A stretch of DNA of 64,000 bases from Plasmodium relictum (taxonomy: Eukaryota; Apicomplexa; Aconoidasida; Haemosporida; Plasmodiidae): positions 62,001-126,000 of the forward strand of contig NC_041682.1 in NCBI RefSeq assembly GCF_900005765.1, in the 5' to 3' direction. The position numbers were made by a program, and so were the translations under genes. A model generated the notes under the pieces. It was not told the DNA's origin, did no database searches, and saw only the letters and a list, made by a program, of their open reading frames with translations. Each line of letters opens with the position of its first letter. Within the stretch, counting starts at the first letter, position 1. Shown one piece after another: positions 41,670-52,113 of the stretch.

Positions 41670-42116
41670 TTTAAATTATTTCAAATTATTTTTTCTTTTT
41701 TTTTTTTTTTTATTTATTATAAATATATATATATATATATAATATATATGTATTTTTTATTTATTATTTTGTTATAATTCAAAATTAAAAAAAAAAAATA
41801 TTTGTATACATAAATTTAGACATATAATTAAAATTAAATTTTAATAAAAATGAAATAAGAAATATGAAAAATAAAGGAACAATTGTTATTACATATATGC
41901 ATAAATATATAAGAATCTTCTTTTACATTTACGTTAAGAAATATTAAATACATATAAAAAAAGATTATTAAATGAAATTTTTTTTTTTTTTTTTATTTCA
42001 TTTTGTTTAAAATTATTTACCTATAAGGTTTTCTTAATTTTTATAAATAATTTTCTATACCCTCTTCTATCAATGTGTAACATATTTTTTTATTTATATT
42101 TTCTTTCTTACGTTCT
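41670..42116. other. Convergent intergenic
   Basis: 3' flanks of the two surrounding genes. AT tracts only. Confidence 0.65.
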
Positions 42117-43757
42117 TTACTCATTCTTGTATATTTCTAAAAATTTCTGAATACTTTCTTTTATTTGATCCTCTACTTCCGATAAATCACAATTCCCTTG
42201 AATTTTTTTTAAAACATCTCCATAGTTATTATCTAGGTAAGCAAAATATTGTTTTTCAAAATCCTGAACTTTATCAATAGGCAAATTAGCTAAATAATCT
42301 TTTGTTGCTGCATAAATTAAGCATATTTGGTAACTTATACTAACTGGTGAATATTGTTTTTGTTTTAAAATCTCAGTAAGTATTTTTCCTTTTTCTATTA
42401 ACTTTTTAGTTGATGCATCTAAATCTGAACCAAATTGTGAAAAGGCAACAATTTCTCTAAATTGAGCTAATTCTAATTTCATAGAAGAAGCCAATTTTTT
42501 CATGCACTTATATTGAGCACTACTTCCAATTCTTGAAACACTTAATCCAACATTGATAGCCGGTATAATTCCTTTATAAAATAATTCACTTTCTAAAAAG
42601 ATTTGTCCATCAGTAATTGAAATGACATTAGTAGGGATATAAGCGGATACATCATTATTTAAAGTTTCTATAATTGGTAGAGCAGTCAAACTGCCACCCT
42701 TTAAGTTATCATTTAATTTTGATGATCTTTCAAGTAATTTTGAATGTATATAAAATATATCTCCTGGATAAGCTTCTCTACCTGGGGGTCTCCTTAAAAG
42801 TAAAGATAATTGCCTATATGCAACTGCTTGTTTACTTAAATCATCAAAAATTATTAAAGCATGTTTTCCATTATCTCTAAAAAATTCAGCCATTGCACAA
42901 CCCGTGTAAGGTGCTAAAAATTGAAGAGGTGATGCATCTGACGCACTTGAATTAACTATTATTGTATATTTTAGTGCATCATATTTTTTTAAAAGATTTA
43001 CCAATTTAGCTATATTACTTTTTTTTTGTCCTATAGCTACATATACACAATATACTTTTTCATTATCACTTACTTGATCATTTATATTTTTCTGGTGTAT
43101 AATTGCATCTATGGCTATAGCTGTTTTCCCCGTTTGTCTATCTCCTATTATTAATTCTCTTTGCCCTCTTCCTATTGGAACTAAACTATCAATACACTTA
43201 ATTCCAGTAATAATAGATTCATTTACACTTTTTCTTGCTATAATACCAGGTGCCTTTATCTCTATTTTTCTTCTTTCCTTTGTTACAATTTTTTTTTCTC
43301 CATCTATTTCATTACCTAAAGCATCTACGACTCTTCCTAATAATTCATAACCAACATTTACATCAATAATTCTATTCGTTCTTTTTATTACATCTCCTTC
43401 TTTTATATTTCTATCATTACCAAATATAACAATACCTACATTATCATATTCTAAATTAGTTGCCATTCCATATGTTATATTTCCTTTATCTTCTTCATTA
43501 TGTATTTCTACTAATTCAGAAGATTTTACATTATTTAATCCAAAAGCTCTGCATATACCATCTCCTACACTCAAAACATATCCAACTTCATTTGAAGAAG
43601 TTTTAAAATCAAAATTTTCAAACTTTTTTTCTAAAATTTTGGATATTTCTATGGGACTTATTTTTGTTGAGTATTTTAAAAAACAGCTATTCCATAATTC
43701 TTTCTTTTTCAAAATATTACTCAAGTTTCTTCTTAGTTGCTTATTCAATTGAAACAT
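42117..43757 (-). CDS. ATP synthase F1 subunit alpha, mitochondrial
   Basis: Non-catalytic nucleotide-binding subunit of mitochondrial F1Fo ATP synthase. It is a complete single-exon protein of 546 residues. The first 35 residues ([19 protein letters not shown]..) are basic and amphipathic, as expected for a mitochondrial presequence. Conserved elements include the beta-barrel domain ([11 protein letters not shown]), Walker A GDRQTGKT (205-212), a Walker-B strand ending [12 protein letters not shown], the signature [21 protein letters not shown], and SRIGSSAQ with the conserved arginine near the catalytic site. Length and motif order are normal for the family. The ATG at 43757 is the first in frame. 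Confidence 0.97.
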   Translation of the reverse strand: MFQLNKQLRRNLSNILKKKELWNSCFLKYSTKISPIEISKILEKKFENFDFKTSSNEVGYVLSVGDGICRAFGLNNVKSSELVEIHNEEDKGNITYGMATNLEYDNVGIVIFGNDRNIKEGDVIKRTNRIIDVNVGYELLGRVVDALGNEIDGEKKIVTKERRKIEIKAPGIIARKSVNESIITGIKCIDSLVPIGRGQRELIIGDRQTGKTAIAIDAIIHQKNINDQVSDNEKVYCVYVAIGQKKSNIAKLVNLLKKYDALKYTIIVNSSASDASPLQFLAPYTGCAMAEFFRDNGKHALIIFDDLSKQAVAYRQLSLLLRRPPGREAYPGDIFYIHSKLLERSSKLNDNLKGGSLTALPIIETLNNDVSAYIPTNVISITDGQIFLESELFYKGIIPAINVGLSVSRIGSSAQYKCMKKLASSMKLELAQFREIVAFSQFGSDLDASTKKLIEKGKILTEILKQKQYSPVSISYQICLIYAATKDYLANLPIDKVQDFEKQYFAYLDNNYGDVLKKIQGNCDLSEVEDQIKESIQKFLEIYKNE

Positions 43758-46112
43758 TTTTACAAAAAAAAAAGGATACTTTATTTAAAATATATAATCT
43801 TTAAAAAAACAAAAAAAAAAAAAAAAATAGTTTTTGAAACATATAATTTTTAAATATTTATCTTTTTTATCCTATATTTTTATACTTGTATTTTTTTATA
43901 TTGGATATTATTTAAAAAAAAAAAAAAAATAAAACTTAAACTTTTTTATCTTACACTTCAACTTTTTATAATAGAAAATTTTAAAATTAAAAATTATAAA
44001 AATTTATTTTTTATGCACATACATACATATATATATATATATATCTTATAAAAGTTTTAATTAAAAAATAAGGAAATAATAAGTATTAATTAAAAAAAAA
44101 ATTTATCTTTTATATTTTTTTTTAAACTTTCTACTAAAATTTTTTAAAAAAAAAAAATACCTTTTTTAAATAAAGTTACATTTAAAAGAAAAACAAATTT
44201 TAATAAATATAAAAAAAAAAATATATTTAAAAAAAAATTATAAACGCATATATATATATATATATATAGAACATAAGTATTAAATAATGTTATATACACA
44301 TTTATTTTTAATCTATACAAACTTTTTTTTTTTTTTCTAAAATACTATTCCAAAAAAACAAAGGAAAATTATACTTTTATTGAAAAACCTTCCTTGAATG
44401 ATAATTTTTTTTTCTTTTAATAAAGTATAATATATTTGTAAAAAGTGTATATATATTTGTTCCTATATAAATGTTTTCATTTTTTTTTTTTTTTTGTTCT
44501 CTCTTATGAAAAAGAAAAAAAAAATGATTCTAAAAACTTTTTTGTTTTATCACAATAGATTTACTATTAAAATATCATATTTTCTATTAATATTTTCGTA
44601 AATTCTGTTTTTTATAAGCATACAGTTTTGTTAATAATATTAATTTTATATATTTTTTTTTTTTTTAAAATATAATTATTTTAATCTACAGTTAAAAATA
44701 CTACATAAATTTTATTTTTTTATTTTAACAAAAATTTTTATTATACTGTAATTTTTTTTTTTTATGTATTTAAAAGTTTTCATATAGATTTAGATATTTT
44801 ATAGATTTTTTATTTATCAAAAGTGAAAATGAAAATAGAATAAGAAAAATGATTAAAAATAAAATGAATTACTAATAAAAATTAAAAATAAAAAATATAA
44901 ATTAAAAAAGGTTGTTTTATTAATATCAATATGATTATAAATTATAAAGAAAAAAAAAATTTCTGTACTATTACGATTATTAAAAAAAATAAAAGATAAT
45001 AAATATACTTAATTTAATCTAATAAAAAAAGATGTACTAAAATTTTTATATATGCAGATTTTATTCCTCTTTTTGTTCATAACTTAATATTTTTCTAATT
45101 TCCATTTTTCTTTTGCTTTTTCTTATTATTCTTTATATTATTTAAAATAATTTAATCATTTTTTTGTCTCTCAAGTTTTTTATTTTTTCAAGTAGATTCA
45201 TTACTATTTGTAAAAAAAAGAAATAAATATATATTAATTTTTTAGTAATATACAAATAATATTTTTAAAATTATATTTCATAGCAAAGGTTATTATTCAA
45301 ATAAAACGTTGCATTAATTTTCCTTTTTTAAAATATAATATATATATATATACTTGAAAATTAAAATAAAAAAGAAAAAGCACAAATGAAAATAATAGCA
45401 ATATTGACTTTTACATTAATGATAAAATAAATGAACATAAAAATAACAAAATAACAGGTCTATATATATACAAACAAATATTTAAATATGTAAATATATG
45501 TACGTAATGTGAATTGATATAAAAAAAAAGAAAAAAAATTAGACAAATATAATAAATGAAAAAAAATGTATTTTTTTGAAAGGTAAAAAAAAAAAAAAAA
45601 AGTACAACTACATATTCCTTTTAAACAAAAACATTTTTTTTTCTAACATAAAATTTTTGCTATACAATTTCTTGATTATAAATATACTTCATATGACAGA
45701 ACAGAAGAAAAGAGATAAAAAAAAAAATTAATTCATAATTTTATGTTTAATTGAAAATGCCATATAGATACTAAAACAAAGAAAAAAAATTGTTAATGCT
45801 ATAATTACACAATCTTTATAAATTATATATTATATATATATAAATATAGACAAATATTCTTTTTTTTAATATCATATAAATTCATTATTAGCACTTGTTT
45901 AAACTTTTATAAATGTTGTAATAATGAAATATAATATATTAACGAAAATATAAAAGAAATAAAATTTTTATTAAAAAATTTTTTTTCTTTACTTATTTAA
46001 ATGAAATACCTAATTATTGTTTTAATCGTTTTGCCTAATTTATATAATAATAATTTGTAAATATAAAAAGAAAATAAATTAAAAAATATTTTTTTATTTT
46101 TTTTCTATAAAA
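43758..46112. promoter_or_regulatory. Divergent 2.35-kb intergenic region, ATP synthase alpha / membrane protein A
   Basis: Both neighbours start outward from this region. It is almost entirely poly-A/T with short TA arrays near 44026-44044 and 44250-44269. I found no gene on either strand. Confidence 0.5.
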
Positions 46113-48960
46113 ATGAAGTATGTAATTTCTTTTTCAAAGTTTTTGTTAATTATAGTTATAATAATTCAACAAATATTATTTTCATATAACATTATGATTA
46201 ACAAAATACTTTTATTAATAATAGACATAATTTTAATTATTGTGTTAGTTTATTTTCTTATGAGATCTGTTAATAATATGCAAATGTATATTATATATAT
46301 ATATAGCATTGTAACGAAAATAACAGTAATATTTTTTATATCATTTCCTAAATACATAAGTGATAATAAACCAGAATATAATTCTTCTGATTATTACAAT
46401 AAATTCTCACAGAAAATTGTAATAGTTACAATAGCTATATTAATTACAATAGTAGTTTATTTACTTCTATGCTATATTAAACATTCTAATTTATTAAATA
46501 TTCATACTATTAATACTGAAAATATTTTATTTTTTATCATTATTACTCATGTATCAATAGATTTAATAGATATTTCAGAATTTTTTTTTTCTTCGTATTT
46601 TTTTTTTTTGTTGCATTATTTTAGATTAAAAGAAGAAATTTCTTTGTTTAAAGAAAAGAAATTATTATTGGATTCTTCTATAAATGAAAATGTAATAATA
46701 GATTTTTATAATTTTACATTAAATGAAAATGAAGTTATTTTCATTATATTCGGAGTTTTAATTTCTTTAAATATATCAGTACATGCTTATTCTCTACCTA
46801 ACTATTCATATGAAAAAAAAACAAAAAGAGGAAATCAAGATAAAAATCAGAAATTAAAAAATAGTAGTAACAATATAACTATATCTCATTTTCTTAATAA
46901 AAAAACGAAGCAAAATAATGAGAAGAATCATTTTAATATGTTATTTCTAGGAGATACCTCTAGCAAATGTTATAATATAGGGCATTACATAAATCAAAGA
47001 GACATTTATTATAATAAAAAAATAGATAACAATAAATGTAATTTCCATTTTGAGGTTAAATCAAAATTTCATTCAAAAATAGCAGGGGATGCTATGTCTT
47101 GTCTAAAATATATAAGTATATATAGTTTTATATTAACTGATATTTCCTTTCTTTTATCTAGATTATTTATCTACTTTGTTTTTTCTAGCAATACATGTAA
47201 GAAAAAAATAAAAAAATAAGTAAATATTATTTATATTAAAATAGAAATTATTTATTTTTTATTTATATGTATGTTTTGGTATATATAATTATATTTCAAT
47301 CTTTTTTTTTTTTATTTTTTTTTTTCAGCTTCTATTTTTTTTTTAATTAAAAATATGTGCTTTATTATTATTCATGGATCAAGAATATTTAGAAAATCCA
47401 AATATCACCACTCTAGAAAGAGGAAAAAAAAAAAAAAAGAAGAAATAGAAGATATGCATAATTACAAAAATGAAAATATAGATTTTTTTTTTCCAAGTAA
47501 CAGTAATTATTATTTAAACAAAAGTTCCTATAACATAAATTCCTTTACTAAAAGCTATTCATCCATTGATACAATAATTCTAAATGAAATAAACAAAAAG
47601 CATTACAATAGAATTACTGAATTAAATTATGATAAAATAAAAGGTTATTTTTATTTGTTATATTTAAGATATAATGGAATAAATTTTAAAAGATATATGC
47701 CCTGCTATGTTGAAAATATTGAAAAATATTCCACTAAATGCTTTATCATATTTCTTTTCTTTTTTTTAATAATAGCTGTGAAAATTACTATCCTTGTAAT
47801 AACATATACTTTTAATTTCGATGATGAATTTAGAAAATATCTATATGAACTTACATTTCTTTATAAATTGAGTATTGTTAGATCTTGTTTAATACTAAAA
47901 ATTAATTTAATTATTATTTCCTCATATTGTATTTCTGTTTTTCTTATTTATTTAATATTATGTTCATTTTTTGATGCTATTTTTATGTCTATATTTTATT
48001 TTTTTAATTTGTTATCCTATTTATTTACTTTAATTATTTTTTCTCAATATAAACCCACTTATGATATTTTCAGTTATTTTAACAAAAGCAAAAATATTAT
48101 TATGACGCTTCTTGTTTTCGCTTATTTAGTAACATTAAGGAAAAGAAAAAAAAAAAAAAAATTAGAAAAATTATAGTAAATAAATCATTTATAGTAAAAT
48201 ACACATCTTTTATTTTTTTATTTTTTTATCTATTTAAGGTATATTTATTTTTAGGCGATGCATATATATTTATATATATGTTACTTGGAAGAAAATACAC
48301 TACATATAAATATAGTATAAATATAAAAAAAAAAAATAGAAAAAGTGTAAATAATGGAAATGAAGAAATGCTCGTATCTATATCTGTTATATCATCATTA
48401 ATTGTTAAACTAATTAAATATATGAAAGGACCATTAATATTAAATAAAGTTATTATAGGAAATAATTTTATAAAAAATACGAGATTAGATAATTTTTTAT
48501 TTTTTTGTCATATTAAAGAGATAGCTACTAAATTGATTTTATATTTCTCATGCTTTTTTTTAATATTTCATGATAATAATATAAACTATTCTTTTGTTTT
48601 TAAAATTTTCTTCATTAATTTGTCTTTATCTATTCTCTATTTAATTTTATCAAAGATAAATAGAAATGTTGTGATTAATTATATTTTCACTAAAGCTATC
48701 TTTGCAGAATTACAAGAAGGTATAGAAAGAAAAAAAAAATAAAACATAATAAAATATAAATAATATATAATGAAAATGATATAAAATAAAAATATAAATA
48801 AATGAAATAATTATCTAAAAAAAAATATATTTTTTTTTTTTTTTTTTTCATTTAAGATGAAGAAGATGACTTTAATTATTCCTTGAATAATAAAAAGAAG
48901 TATAAACAATTTTCCTATGATCATTTAATTCTTTTCGATAACTGCCTAAATTTTTTTTGA
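46113..48960 (+). CDS. Multi-pass membrane protein A, TMEM121-like (four exons)
   Basis: Proposed exons are 46113-47196, 47329-48128, 48239-48719 and 48857-48960, joining to 822 residues. The donors are gtaaga, gtaaca and gtatag, and every acceptor ends AG. About 12 hydrophobic segments are visible. The segment order and several motifs match the intronless protein at 52114: THVSIDLIDISEFF (about 146-158) against HVVIDLFDIFELL, LISLNISVHAYSLPNY against LISFSLYLNAYSFPII, SSIFFLIKNMCFI against QPLLIKNICFI, and the near-identical IIGNNFIKNTRLD against IIGNNFIKNLRLN. The Asp-rich helix and the following segments recall the human TMEM121/CECR6 family (ALDLLDLLDMQ). That link is from memory and unproven. 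The exon 2/3 junction was chosen to keep alignment with the paralogue. The acidic exon 4 (DEEDDFNYSL..) is less certain. Confidence 0.72.
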
Positions 48961-49292
48961 TTATTCTTTTGAAAGAATTTTAAAGACATGGTATAAATAT
49001 ATATATTTTAAAATTTTCTACTGAAATTTTCTCTTTTAATTTCAGATTTTATTTTTATTAAATATTTCATAAATTAAAAAAAAATACACATAATATTTAT
49101 AATTTTTTTTTTAAAACATTTTCTATAAAAACACATGAAAAAAAAAATATATCAAAAATTTATATATACAAGAAATAAAAATAAAACATTTTAGAAGTTT
49201 TTTTTTATTTTACTATAATTATTTTAAAAAAATACTTTAATAATGTAATATATTTTAAATATAAATATTTTTATTAATTTTTTTTGGCTATT
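48961..49292. other. Convergent intergenic
   Basis: A short AT-rich spacer between membrane protein A and the Glu-rich gene. Nothing recognised. Confidence 0.65.
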
Positions 49293-50796
49293 TTAGTTAT
49301 TAATATCAATATCTTGAAAGTTTCCAAAAATATCTTTAAATTTTATTCCTATTGGAGAATTAATAATTTCTATTTCTTTTTTTTTAATTAATAATTTTTG
49401 TTTTTTAATTTCTTCTTCTAGTTCTTTAATTTTTTTTGTATCTATTGGTATATGAAAAAAATCGTCTTTTCCATCTTCTAAAAGTGTTGAATTAAAGTCA
49501 TATTTATCACTTTTTAACTTTTCTAAATTTGTGTATTCACCTTTTTCATATTCATTTTCTTTTTCTTCTTTTTTGTTATGTTCATTATTTTCTTCTCTTT
49601 TTTCTTCATTTTTTTCAATATTCATATTATTTTTTAAGTTATTCTCTTCTTTTTGTTCTTGTTCTACTGTGTTAATTAAAGTATAATTTGGAAATAAATA
49701 ATTATGTAAAATTTCATTTGATTCATTATCTGTAACTTCATTTTTTTTATGTAATTCTATATCTTTATTTTCTTCATTTTTCTCATTTATTACATGTATA
49801 TGCTCTTTCAACGATTTACCAAAATCTTCTGATAATTCTCTTTTATACTCATTTGTGATTATACTATCGCTTTCTTTTATTTTGTTATCATTTTCTTCAT
49901 TATTTTTTATATCCTCTTCTTGGTTAATGATTTTATTTTCTTTAATATCTTCTTTTTTTTCTTTGTTATTTTCGTGGTTTCCTATTAAATCATTACTATT
50001 TCTTTGTAATGTTGTCTTTTCTTCCTTAATTGAATAACATATATCATCAGAATTTTCATTTAAAGTATTATTTGTGATAATCTTTTCATCAAGAAAATTA
50101 ATCTTTTTTTTATTGCTTTGATAATTAAATAAAATTCTTTTATTTTTATTATACCATTTGTAAATTGTTCTTAAACATTGTAATCTATAAGAAGAAATAG
50201 TAGATATATGCAAATCATTTAATTGATCACTTAATAATTTATAAAAACAAAAGCTTCTCCATATTATATTTTTATTTTTATCACTACAATCATTTGTTGA
50301 ATATAATTTTAATAGATCTTTAGTCGATGGATAATTAGTCTTTAAGTCATTTTTTATTTCTAAATAGAATTCCTGAACTTCAATAAAAAGAGATTTTATA
50401 TTATTTTTAATTTCACTGCTCAAATCTTTTTTATTTAGCAATTCATTTAATTCTTCCAGCAATCTTTTTTCATGATCATCTATTGATATAGAATTTATTA
50501 CTTCTCCTTCTAAATTATTTTTATTATTTTTAATTTCTCCAAAAGCTTCTTTTATATTATTATTATTTTTTAATAATTCTTCTTCAAATACACTTATATT
50601 TTTCCCAGTATAATTATAAATATAATCACAAGGGTTTTTATCAATTAAAATGTCTTTTATACTTCTTCTAACTTGAATTGGTTTCAATTTTTCTCTTTTT
50701 AACTTTATAATTTCATCTTTATTTTCTAAATTACTATTATTCAATTCTTCTTTCATTTTGTTTACATATTCATTTAATTTTTGGAAATATTTCAAC
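49293..50796 (-). CDS. Glu/Lys/Asn-rich coiled-coil protein, unknown function
   Basis: I do not recognise this protein. The main exon encodes about 500 residues. Residues 1-230 contain a less repetitive part (PIQVRRSIKDILIDKNPCDYIYNYTGK, then helices ending IIWRSFCFYKLLSDQLNDLHIS and YRLQCLRTIYKWYNKNKR). Residues 240-430 are a Glu/Asn/Lys low-complexity stretch. The C-terminus has a short coiled coil (KKIKELEEEIKKQKLLIKKKEIE) and IKFKDIFGNF. The open frame begins with TTG, not ATG. It is preceded directly by a good acceptor (attaatag/g at 50797-50804), so a 5' exon is likely. One candidate is an 8-base exon (atgaagat) about 65 bp upstream, which would give MKMLKYFQKLN. Otherwise translation begins at an internal Met. 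The gene lies between the two paralogous membrane protein genes, on the other strand. Confidence 0.65.
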
Positions 50797-51937
50797 CTAT
50801 TAATGAATACAAAATGTTAGCAAAGATATATTCTCATTTAATTTGACAAAAAGATATATACATCTTCATTTGCTATTTTAATATGTAAAACTTTTTTATT
50901 TCAAAAAATTATCATTTCATAAATAATTTTGATTGAAGTATCATTTATAATTTATCATTTTCTATATTTATATTATGAATCATTAATTCTTTAATTTATT
51001 TATACAAACGAAAAAAAAATTGATTACATTGAATCTAATATATTTTAAAATATATTACTGTAGAATTTTTTTTTTTTTTTGATGAATTATAATGGAATTC
51101 CTTTTAATATAGTATAATTTATTCTAATATATGAATCTATATATTTTTAAAATATTTAATTTTTAAAATTCCTTACATTCTTCTAAAATTTCCAATTTTT
51201 TTTTTTAAGGAGAAAAAAAAAAATAATTTTTTTGAGTGCACACATAAAAAGACGTTATTGCAAAAAAAAAAAAAAAGAATTAATACGAAAGTATAGTTTA
51301 GATAGATTACAAAAGAAAATACATATATTTAAAAAAAAATAATAATAAGTAAAATTTTCATTGAATACTTATTTAAAAAAAAAAAATTAATAAATGATAA
51401 TTTTTTTTTGAATTTCTTCCATTCTGATTACTCTTATCTTTCTCTTTAAATTTCTGTCTTTTATTAATTTTTTTTAGTGAAATTTAAAGGATAATTAAAT
51501 AAAATTAAAAGATAATACTAAATATAATTAGTAAATTTTTTTTTTTTTCTTTTATAAGTTTGTATTTTACATAATATAACAATGGTTTTTATACTATTAA
51601 TTATATATATTAGTATTTCCTTAGAATATTAGATAAATTTATTACACCAATTATATAATTAAAATACTAATTTAATGGAATAAAATTTATAATTCTTTAT
51701 TTTATTATATATATTATATATAAAATTTTGTATAATTTTTATTTTTTGTTTATAAAATTTTTGCATTTCTAAATGCTTTTTTTTTTTTTTCTTTATGTGT
51801 ATATTACTTGCTAAAAAGGTCGTTCTGTACTTGTTCTTGATATTCATATTATTTTTATTTTTTTCTCCAAAATTAGAAATATCTTGCTTATGTTATTTTA
51901 TATTATTTTACTCTTTTTTTTTTATTATTCTTTTGTT

Positions 51938-52014
<77 letters not shown>

Positions 52015-52113
52015 TTTTTTTTTTTTGTTTTTTTATTTTTCATTTCTTGCTTTTGTTAATTTTAATTATTTACACTGTCAAAGAACAGATTTTTTTTTCT
52101 TTTTTTTTTTAAA
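50797..52113. promoter_or_regulatory. Divergent intergenic region with a 73-bp T tract
   Basis: This is the 5' flank of both the Glu-rich gene and membrane protein B. It contains an unbroken T run at 51940-52012, about 100 bp before the ATG of gene B. The Phe-rich open frames here (51795-52117) are by-products of that tract. Confidence 0.6.
51940..52012. repeat. Homopolymer T, 73 bp
   Basis: An uninterrupted run of 73 T, the longest homopolymer in the window, just upstream of membrane protein B. Confidence 0.95.

Noticed and set aside
46113-48960. Reading the three open frames at 46113, 47355 and 48278 as three separate genes
   Set aside because: They join by GT..AG introns in frame, and together they follow the layout of the single-exon paralogue at 52114.
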